Positions 6,824-12,728 of a DNA stretch of 21,341 nt are shown one piece after another (the stretch's first letter is position 1; each line of letters starts with the position of its first letter). The stretch lies in the IMG/VR virus record IMGVR_UViG_3300032242_001150, positions 1 to 21,341 of that record. The stretch is one strand, 5' to 3'. The position numbers were made by a program, and so were the translations under genes. This DNA is from a virus. The notes below the pieces were generated by a model. That model did not search any database and had not been told where the DNA came from. It worked only from the letters and a program-made list of their open reading frames with translations.

Positions 6824-8064
6824 ACATTATAGAGTTAATGGAAGGTGCAACACCTAAACTACCAGGAGCATTTAATGGTGTTAAAGTAATGACGCCACAA
6901 CAGTTCGTTTCTACTCAAGGTGATGAAGAGGTAGATGAAGCAACTGTATTACCAGCAGACCAACGTGAATTAAGTGGGCAAGAGTTTCAAGATTACATGA
7001 CACGTATCAAGGGTACTGATGATATAGACAAGAAGACTGGTCAAGTTAAAGTAGACAAGAAGGGTATTCCTAAGTATACAACAGGTAAGACAAAGACTGA
7101 CAAGTATAAGATGCCATATATACATCGTAGTAGTGCATTAGAATACTACGATGAAGGTGGTAAACGCTTCAAAGAGGAAGCAGTTATCAATGCATTGAAA
7201 CAACGCCCTAAAAAGTTACTAAAGCAAAATGAAAAGATGAAGCATAGTAATGGCGACTTAGAACAATTTTTCAACGTTGGCTTTGCAGCATTAACTGGTG
7301 TAGCAGTTGACGAATCAACAGATAAATTAATCATTGTAAACACATGTCCAGGTGCAGGTAGTTGTAAAATAGATTGTTTTGCAATGAAGGGTGGCAAGAT
7401 TCAATTCAAAGCGGCTTGGTTAAGTGATGGTCGTATATTAACATATCTGTTAAATGATCCTACTGGATTCTTTGATACACTAAGCAATGAAATTGGTAAA
7501 GAAGAAAGTTTGGGACAAAAGGGTGGTTATAGTGTTACTATACGTTGGCATGATGCCGGTGACTTCTTTAGTCCAGAATACTTAGACCTAGCATTAAAAA
7601 TGGCACAAAAGCATCCTAAGGTTAAGTTCTACGCTTATACTAAAATGGCAGGTGCTGCATTAGCACAAAAGCCAAACAACTTCATTATCAATTGGAGTGA
7701 AGGTGCTAATACATCACAAGAGAAGCAAGTTAAACAAAACGATCCTAATTTAGATAAGACTAAGAATAGTCGTATTGTTCCTGAGAAGTTATTCTATGAC
7801 TTACTAAAGAAAGATGCTAAAGGTAACTTAGATAAAGGACCAGATGGTCAATGGCAAGTTGCTGATTCAGAAAAATTACAAGAGTTAAAACAACGTTTGG
7901 CACAAGCATATGGTATTAGTGCTAATAGTATCTTATCATACGATGAGTACATGAGTAAGCCTAAGGTCGGTGGTATAAAGTATAATGTTATTGTTGCGCC
8001 GGGTGAGGGTGACGTAAGTGCTAATGACCAAAACGTTCTTTCTACATTATTATTGAGACACTAA
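6820..8064 (+). CDS. GP88-like phage protein with capsid-targeting-like N-terminus
   Basis: A 414-residue protein. MNIIELME then GA is a good LxE|G candidate site; VDE|A at 38-40 is another. The core (about 150-300) resembles the phage gene product 88 family: TCPGAGSCKIDCFAM with C176, C182 and C186, then VTIRWHDAGDFFSPEYLDLA (R242, H244, D248), then KVKFYAYTKM. In family members I recall a CPG(A/T)-C-C cluster followed by R-x-H-x-x-GDF. Biochemical activity is unknown; the conserved Cys/His/Asp set suggests a metal or catalytic site. The first ~140 residues look like a charged linker. The ATGA overlap upstream and the three-base gap to the Dps gene indicate one transcript. Family call moderate; packaging inferred. 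Confidence 0.6.
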   Translation: MNIIELMEGATPKLPGAFNGVKVMTPQQFVSTQGDEEVDEATVLPADQRELSGQEFQDYMTRIKGTDDIDKKTGQVKVDKKGIPKYTTGKTKTDKYKMPYIHRSSALEYYDEGGKRFKEEAVINALKQRPKKLLKQNEKMKHSNGDLEQFFNVGFAALTGVAVDESTDKLIIVNTCPGAGSCKIDCFAMKGGKIQFKAAWLSDGRILTYLLNDPTGFFDTLSNEIGKEESLGQKGGYSVTIRWHDAGDFFSPEYLDLALKMAQKHPKVKFYAYTKMAGAALAQKPNNFIINWSEGANTSQEKQVKQNDPNLDKTKNSRIVPEKLFYDLLKKDAKGNLDKGPDGQWQVADSEKLQELKQRLAQAYGISANSILSYDEYMSKPKVGGIKYNVIVAPGEGDVSANDQNVLSTLLLRH

Positions 8065-8067
8065 AAT

Positions 8068-8508
8068 ATGTTATCAGATAGCCTAAAAATATTATTAGCA
8101 AGCACACAAAGTTTTGCTATCAAAACACAGAACTTTCATTGGAACGTTGAAGGAAGTAATTTCCCTCAATATCATATGTTCTTAGATACATTATACCAAG
8201 ATGTAAATGAAACTATTGATCCAATCGCCGAATATGTAAGAGTACTAGGTAGTTATACACCTGGTAGTTTACAACGTTACGGTGAGTTAACAATCATTGA
8301 GGATCAAACAAAGATTCCACGTGCCCAACTAATGTTTGTTGAATTATTACAAGATACTGAAAAGATGGGTGATTTAGTTGTTCAAATCTTTGACCAAGCA
8401 ACACAAGACCGTCAACAAGGTATTGCTAACTACATGGCAGAACTTCAAGATTTATATGGTAAGAAAGCATGGTTCATTCGTAGTATATTGAAAGTAGAAC
8501 GAGAGTAA
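8068..8508 (+). CDS. dps: Dps-family DNA-protection ferritin
   Basis: A 146-residue four-helix Dps-type protein. The ferroxidase ligands are all present with the spacing of E. coli Dps (H51, H63, D67, D78, E82): here H24 (QNFHWNVEG), H36, D40, D51 and E55 (DPIAEYVRVLG). The C-terminal helix (GKKAWFIRSILK) is also family-like. Established: Dps forms 12-subunit shells that oxidise Fe(II) with peroxide, store iron and often bind DNA. There is no long Lys-rich N-terminal tail, so DNA binding by the E. coli mechanism is not evident. It lies three bases after the GP88-like gene in the putative internal-protein run but lacks a targeting peptide. It may protect phage or host DNA from oxidation, or sequester iron. 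Confidence 0.85.
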   Translation: MLSDSLKILLASTQSFAIKTQNFHWNVEGSNFPQYHMFLDTLYQDVNETIDPIAEYVRVLGSYTPGSLQRYGELTIIEDQTKIPRAQLMFVELLQDTEKMGDLVVQIFDQATQDRQQGIANYMAELQDLYGKKAWFIRSILKVERE

Positions 8509-8515
8509 ATATATA

Positions 8516-8587
8516 ATGAATAATTATCCAGTATATCCCGAAGATGACGGCTACGATAGATTTCGTAACCCATATAGTCCTGTGTAA
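8516..8587 (+). CDS. Possible 23-residue peptide
   Basis: ATG at 8516 opens a 23-codon frame, MNNYPVYPEDDGYDRFRNPY followed by SPV and stop at 8585-8587. It fills the 82-base gap between the Dps gene and the next gene almost exactly. It is rich in Tyr, Pro and Asp with no hydrophobic segment. The upstream sequence is GAGAGTAAATATATA, a weak ribosome site, but AGTAAATA also resembles the late-promoter element, which would give a nearly leaderless RNA. It could equally be chance. Confidence 0.3.
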   Translation: MNNYPVYPEDDGYDRFRNPYSPV

Positions 8588-8590
8588 ATT

Positions 8591-9994
8591 ATGAGATTTA
8601 ATGAATTTAATAACGTAAATGAAGATATCGGTTTACCTACGGATAAGGGTGTGACTGATAAATTTGGTTCATATAGACCTGGTTCAGATAAAAAAGTTTG
8701 GGGTACAGGTAGTACTGCAAAGAATATACCAAGTTCATTAGATGATGTAAGACCTGGAAATACTGATAAAAAAGTTTGGGGTACAGGTAGTACTGCTAAA
8801 CCACCTTATCCTGTTGATAGTCTTGCTACTAATACTGGCACTTCATATAATTTAAAAGATGATCCATTGGGTAAGGCTAGCGCGGGCTCAAAAGAAATGG
8901 GACCTAATATATCGTCTAAGCCGTCTACTACTGCAACTACTACCCCTACTACTGCCACTACCACTAAACCCATACCTCCTATGTCTACTGCCGATAGATT
9001 TAGACAAGTAGATGCTGGTAATATTAAACCTAATATTAAACCTAATATTACTCCTAGCACAGTAGCGCCGGCAGCCACTGCTACAACTGCCACAACTGCT
9101 ACACCCGGTGCCGCTCAGGCTACCGGCTTCAATGCTGGTCAGAAAGTTAAAGCAGGTATTGATAGTCTTAGAGCCGGTGGCATAAATGGACTTAAAGCAG
9201 GAGCACAGACTTTAGGTAAAAAAGCCTTAGGTAGAGTAATACCGGGTGCTGCATCAGTGATGGATACAGCGGATGCAATCAGAAGATATAATGACGATGA
9301 TAAATCAGGAGCAGTAATTGCAGCACTAGGTGCCGCAGGCGGGTTGGTTCCTGGCCTTGGGCTACCGGTATCGTTAGGTGCAGCAGGTTTGAATCAAGCC
9401 ATAGATGCATATAAGAGAATGCCTGCAAAAGAAACCCCGCCACAACAAGCACCTACACAGCAACAAGCCGCACCCACACAACAAGCACCCACACAACAAT
9501 CTACTATACAACCACCAGCACAACCTAGACAATTAGAACAACCTAGAAAATCATATGCAGGTACTGCAGGTGCACAAGCAATTCAACGAGCGAATCCTGA
9601 TATTATTAAAAACGTTAATGATATAACAGCGGGCGATACAATTAATTTACCTAACGGTACACAATATACAATAAAACCCGGCGACACATTAGATAAAATT
9701 GCACAGAATCAATCTACAGCACAAGCACCAACAGTCACTCCTAGACCGTCAATTACGCAAACGCAATCATCTAATACGCCTTCAACAACACAAGCAACAA
9801 ATACAACAGATAACTCACCGGATGATACTTTCAGAAATCAAAATTTAGAAAGAATGAAAGACCAAGCAAATCAAGCTTCTACTACTTATCCATCTAAGAC
9901 TATTGTACCACCTGCTACAAAAGATGCATCTCAAGTACAAGCAGAAGAGGTTAATCCATTACACAGAATTAAATCACTTGCTGGTTTAAAATAA
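8591..9994 (+). CDS. Low-complexity protein with LysM halves, putative internal head protein
   Basis: A 467-residue protein. MRFNEFNNVNE then D is a weaker targeting-like N-terminus (VxE). A 13-residue unit (DKKVWGTGSTAK) occurs twice within residues 33-70. Thr-rich linkers (about 110-175) lead to a Gly/Ala-rich amphipathic segment (about 180-275; AVIAALGAAGGLVPGLGLPV) that could meet a membrane. A Gln/Pro/Thr linker follows (about 280-318). Next are two LysM-like halves in unusual order: NPDIIKNVNDITAGDTINLP, then YTIKPGDTLDKIAQNQ (about 336-374). Established: LysM binds peptidoglycan. It ends LHRIKSLAGLK, like the C-terminus of the gene at 5828. Inferred: a virion-carried protein contacting the cell wall or membrane during DNA entry. 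Confidence 0.6.
   Translation: MRFNEFNNVNEDIGLPTDKGVTDKFGSYRPGSDKKVWGTGSTAKNIPSSLDDVRPGNTDKKVWGTGSTAKPPYPVDSLATNTGTSYNLKDDPLGKASAGSKEMGPNISSKPSTTATTTPTTATTTKPIPPMSTADRFRQVDAGNIKPNIKPNITPSTVAPAATATTATTATPGAAQATGFNAGQKVKAGIDSLRAGGINGLKAGAQTLGKKALGRVIPGAASVMDTADAIRRYNDDDKSGAVIAALGAAGGLVPGLGLPVSLGAAGLNQAIDAYKRMPAKETPPQQAPTQQQAAPTQQAPTQQSTIQPPAQPRQLEQPRKSYAGTAGAQAIQRANPDIIKNVNDITAGDTINLPNGTQYTIKPGDTLDKIAQNQSTAQAPTVTPRPSITQTQSSNTPSTTQATNTTDNSPDDTFRNQNLERMKDQANQASTTYPSKTIVPPATKDASQVQAEEVNPLHRIKSLAGLK
8687..8796 (+). repeat. 32-base exact direct repeat (two copies)
   Basis: The same 32 bases, beginning GATAAAAAAGTTTGGGG, occur at 8687-8718 and 8765-8796, 78 bases apart and in frame. They code the duplicated DKKVWGTGSTA peptide. 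Identity at the nucleotide level suggests a recent duplication. Confidence 0.85.
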
Positions 9995-10028
9995 ACACAC
10001 CTTAGGGCCGTGTGCGCGGCTGCTGCGT

Positions 10029-10080
10029 AACAAAATCCATTCGCTACGGACTTTTGTTAAAGTGAGCACTTTTTTATTTT
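10029..10080 (+). terminator. Two hairpins and T-rich tract, probable terminator
   Basis: The arm AACAAAATCC (10029-10038) pairs with 10048-10058 (GGA, bulged C, TTTTGTT). Next come a five-base stem AAAGT/ACTTT (10059-10063, 10068-10072) and TTTATTTT. It lies after the LysM-half gene and before a late-promoter-like element, so it plausibly ends the upstream transcript. The second stem is short and AT-rich, so termination may be weak. The preceding stretch 9995-10028 is unusually GC-rich. Confidence 0.4.
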
Positions 10081-10082
10081 AA

Positions 10083-10090
10083 GATAAATA
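10083..10090 (+). promoter_or_regulatory. Late-promoter-like GATAAATA, near-leaderless
   Basis: GATAAATA differs from the T4 late element TATAAATA only at the first base. It ends five bases before the ATG at 10096, and no Shine-Dalgarno sequence is visible. If used as a T4-type late promoter, RNA would start at about the ATG, giving a leaderless message. The minus-strand gene at 16553 has the same arrangement. Confidence 0.35.
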
Positions 10091-10095
10091 TAAGT

Positions 10096-12414
10096 ATGAG
10101 AGCATACGAATTAGAAGAATCCGCCGTAGAAGAACTTAAGGATAGATTACCTAAACTTAAGTTACATAACTACGACACAATTGACCGTTTAATGCAACAT
10201 ATTTCCATTAAGCATAAAATCACGGGCAAGAAATTACATGACATGTTTGTTAGTAAATATGGTCATACACCTGACACTTGGGTTAAGAAAATCACAAACA
10301 AATTAAGTGAAGATGATATAGCAGAAGGTTTCAATGATGATAATTTCACAATTGATGATATTCACCGATTAGAACAGATTAAAGATTTTGAAACTCTAAA
10401 GGCTAGAGCCAAACATCTAATCAAGGGAAAACCTGCAAGACGCATGAAGCCTGAAAAAATCGCATATTTTTATAACAGAGTAGATACACTAACATCACCT
10501 ATGAAGGTTATTAAGATGATGTACGACTTGTTATTAGCCGGCGAGGGTATGAGAACGATAGGTTCACAAAATAGCACTAATCCAAATTTATACCAAAGAC
10601 GTTTTACCGAAGAGCAAGGTGTAGCGGAAGGTCACGCAGACCAACAACACAAAATCTTCAAGAAGAATGGTAAGCCAGTAGGTGAAGTTGGCATTGACGC
10701 AGAAGCAAGTCCTGGCAACGGCAAATGGTATATGACTTGCTATGGCGTAGTGAGTTACGGTGGTTACGATTCATACGAAGAAGCAGTGGCGGAACTAAAA
10801 CATTGTCTAAAGCAAGGTGTGGCGGAAGGCATCGAGACTGTTAATGGCGGTAAGTATAATGTTGATCCAAGCAAATATTATGTATGGGCTTGGGATGGTG
10901 CAGTAGTGTTATACGGGGAATATGATAACATACAAGATGCTAAAATAAATTTACCTAAGATAGAACAACGTGCTATTGAACGTTTAGGACCTTATGCAAA
11001 AGATGCATTTGAATTAAGTACAGGTAAAGATTTACTACAACGATATGGTAAAAAAAATGTGGCGGAAGAGTGGAGCAAAAAATACAAGAGCAGTATCAAT
11101 TGTAGCCACCCTAAAGGATTCAGTCAAAAGGCACATTGTGCCGGCAAACGCAAGCACAACGAAAGTGTCGAGATGGAAGATACATGTCCTGATTGCGGCA
11201 TGTGTCAAACACATGGAGACCATTCACACAACAACTTAGAAGAAGCATGTTGGAAAGGTTATCACAAAGAAGGTAATAAAAAGATGTTTGGTAAGACATA
11301 TCCAAACTGTGTGAAAAATACAAATGAAGAACAACTTGATGAAAAATGCTGGGATTCATATAAACAAGTTGGTATGAAAAATAAAGGTGGTAAACAAGTT
11401 CCTAACTGTGTACCAAAAGAAAGCATTGAAGAAGAAAAATGCCCGCATTGTGCAGGACCAATGTTCAGCGAAATGATGATGAACGAAAAGAAAGATGCTT
11501 GTTACTATAAAGTAAAGAGTCGTTATAAAGTATGGCCTAGTGCTTATGCTAGTGGTGCACTAGTTAAGTGCCGTAAGAGTCATGGCAATTGGGGCGACGG
11601 TGGGCAGAAAAGCGAAAGCATGACAGTAGAACAATTAGAAGAAAGTTTACATGATTGGTTTACTAAAGAAAAATGGGTTCGTATGGATACTAAAGGTAAT
11701 ATAAAAGGTCCATGTGCAAGAGAACCCGGTGAAGGTAAACCTAAATGTTTGCCACAAGCCAAAGCACATAGTTTAGGAAAAAAAGGTCGTGCTAGTGCAG
11801 CGCAACGTAAACGTAGAGAAGATCCTAATCCTGATCGTCATGGTGCTGCAATCAACGTCAATACAAAGAAAAAATCAAACGAAGGTACAGAACAACCTGT
11901 GACAGAACTTACTAAACAATCTGCCATCAAACAATATAAAGATATTCAAAACTACAAACCTAATTTTAAAACTAAACCAAAGTCTGACACAAAAGAATTT
12001 TTAAAAATTACAGTAGATAATCCAAACCAAAAAAAAAGTAAAGTAAGTGAGGGCGTAGAAGGCCCGGAAGATATTCAAAAGATAAAAGATTTTATTAAGT
12101 GGTCATATAAGACACTTAATATGCAAAAGCCTTATCCAAAGATTACACTTAGCAAAAATACTGAAGTAGCACAAGCAGGTCATCATACAGGTGTACACAA
12201 AGGTAATAATATTTGGGTATATGTCGGTAACAGAAATATGATTGATATCTTCCGTACCATATTCCATGAACTAACACATCATCGCCAAATGCAATTAAAC
12301 ATGATTAAAGACGGTGATAGTTATCCAGGTAGCCCAATTGAGATGTTGGCAGATATGGCTGCCGGCAAATACATCAAAGTTTACGGTAAAGATCACCCTG
12401 AAATGTTCCAATAA
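10096..12414 (+). CDS. Modular polyprotein-like protein with C-terminal zinc metallopeptidase
   Basis: A 772-residue mosaic. MRAYELEE then S is a targeting-like peptide. Later candidate prohead-protease sites separate modules: IAE77|G, VAE178|G, VAE244|G, VAE324|E, LEE383|A, LEE516|S and VSE652|G. Modules include a helical domain (about 10-160), a small domain with KWYMTCYGVVSYGGYDSYEE (about 180-238), one with YYVWAWDGAVVLYGEYDN (about 250-320), a basic INCSHPKGFSQKAHCAGKRKH, a CPDCGMCQTHGDHSH metal-like site (364-377), two CWxxY...PNCV repeats (385-405, 418-438), ACYYKVKSRYKVWPSAYASG, and DWFTKEKWVRMDTKG. The end (about 655-772) has HELTHHRQ (H724, E725, H728) with a downstream Glu (E749), as in gluzincin-type peptidases. 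Inferred: internal head polyprotein, with the peptidase acting in the capsid or host. Confidence 0.65.
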   Translation: MRAYELEESAVEELKDRLPKLKLHNYDTIDRLMQHISIKHKITGKKLHDMFVSKYGHTPDTWVKKITNKLSEDDIAEGFNDDNFTIDDIHRLEQIKDFETLKARAKHLIKGKPARRMKPEKIAYFYNRVDTLTSPMKVIKMMYDLLLAGEGMRTIGSQNSTNPNLYQRRFTEEQGVAEGHADQQHKIFKKNGKPVGEVGIDAEASPGNGKWYMTCYGVVSYGGYDSYEEAVAELKHCLKQGVAEGIETVNGGKYNVDPSKYYVWAWDGAVVLYGEYDNIQDAKINLPKIEQRAIERLGPYAKDAFELSTGKDLLQRYGKKNVAEEWSKKYKSSINCSHPKGFSQKAHCAGKRKHNESVEMEDTCPDCGMCQTHGDHSHNNLEEACWKGYHKEGNKKMFGKTYPNCVKNTNEEQLDEKCWDSYKQVGMKNKGGKQVPNCVPKESIEEEKCPHCAGPMFSEMMMNEKKDACYYKVKSRYKVWPSAYASGALVKCRKSHGNWGDGGQKSESMTVEQLEESLHDWFTKEKWVRMDTKGNIKGPCAREPGEGKPKCLPQAKAHSLGKKGRASAAQRKRREDPNPDRHGAAINVNTKKKSNEGTEQPVTELTKQSAIKQYKDIQNYKPNFKTKPKSDTKEFLKITVDNPNQKKSKVSEGVEGPEDIQKIKDFIKWSYKTLNMQKPYPKITLSKNTEVAQAGHHTGVHKGNNIWVYVGNRNMIDIFRTIFHELTHHRQMQLNMIKDGDSYPGSPIEMLADMAAGKYIKVYGKDHPEMFQ

Positions 12415-12417
12415 TAT

Positions 12418-12446
12418 TTGACTTCTACATGTAGTTAATGTATAAT
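12418..12446 (+). promoter_or_regulatory. Sigma70-type promoter before dsbA-like gene and polymerase
   Basis: TTGACT (12418-12423), a 17-base spacer, then TATAAT (12441-12446). This matches the bacterial consensus at 11 of 12 positions with ideal spacing. The spacer holds the 10-base palindrome CTACATGTAG (12425-12434), a possible regulator site. The start is predicted near 12453, just before the AGGAG ribosome site at 12458. Confidence 0.75.
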
Positions 12447-12467
12447 AACTACTTTATAGGAGCAGTT

Positions 12468-12728
12468 ATGGCAAGTAAAATCTTTAGCGGTGAACAAAAA
12501 ATCAAATTAACTCAGTTGGTGAATGAAGGCATGACAGTCTTACATGAGATTGATACCCTTAATGAGGGACTAAGCGATACTGTAAAGGCAATCGCAGAAG
12601 AACTAGAAGTTAAACCTAGTGTACTTAAAAAGGCAATTCGTGTTGCCCATAAAGCAAGTTTAACACAAACTAACCAAGACAACGAAGAACTTAACACTAT
12701 TTTAGAAACTGTGGGCAAGACACTTTGA
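12468..12728 (+). CDS. dsbA: DsbA-like double-stranded-DNA-binding late transcription protein
   Basis: An 86-residue, highly helical protein. I chose the ATG at 12468 (MASKIFSGEQKIKL) because AGGAG lies five bases upstream; the ATG at 12438 overlaps the promoter. Residues about 25-80 (EIDTLNEGLSDTVKAIAEEL followed by EVKPSVLKKAIRVAHK) resemble T4 DsbA, also under 100 residues, in the order of a helix with KDI/TVK, an acidic EEL turn, a (V/K)xxxxKxAI helix and a Glu-rich C-terminus. Established: T4 DsbA binds DNA and helps late transcription. It is directly upstream of DNA polymerase with a four-base overlap. The match is by eye on a short protein, so another small DNA-binding protein is possible. 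Confidence 0.5.
   Translation: MASKIFSGEQKIKLTQLVNEGMTVLHEIDTLNEGLSDTVKAIAEELEVKPSVLKKAIRVAHKASLTQTNQDNEELNTILETVGKTL

Noticed and set aside
10001-10060. Structured GC-rich stretch as a tRNA
   Set aside because: I could not fold an acceptor stem, anticodon arm and T-arm in the right order; no GTTCRA-like T-loop is seen.
12438-12467. Upstream ATG for the DsbA-like gene
   Set aside because: It overlaps the -10 box of the promoter and would lie upstream of the predicted transcription start; the ATG at 12468 has a strong AGGAG site.
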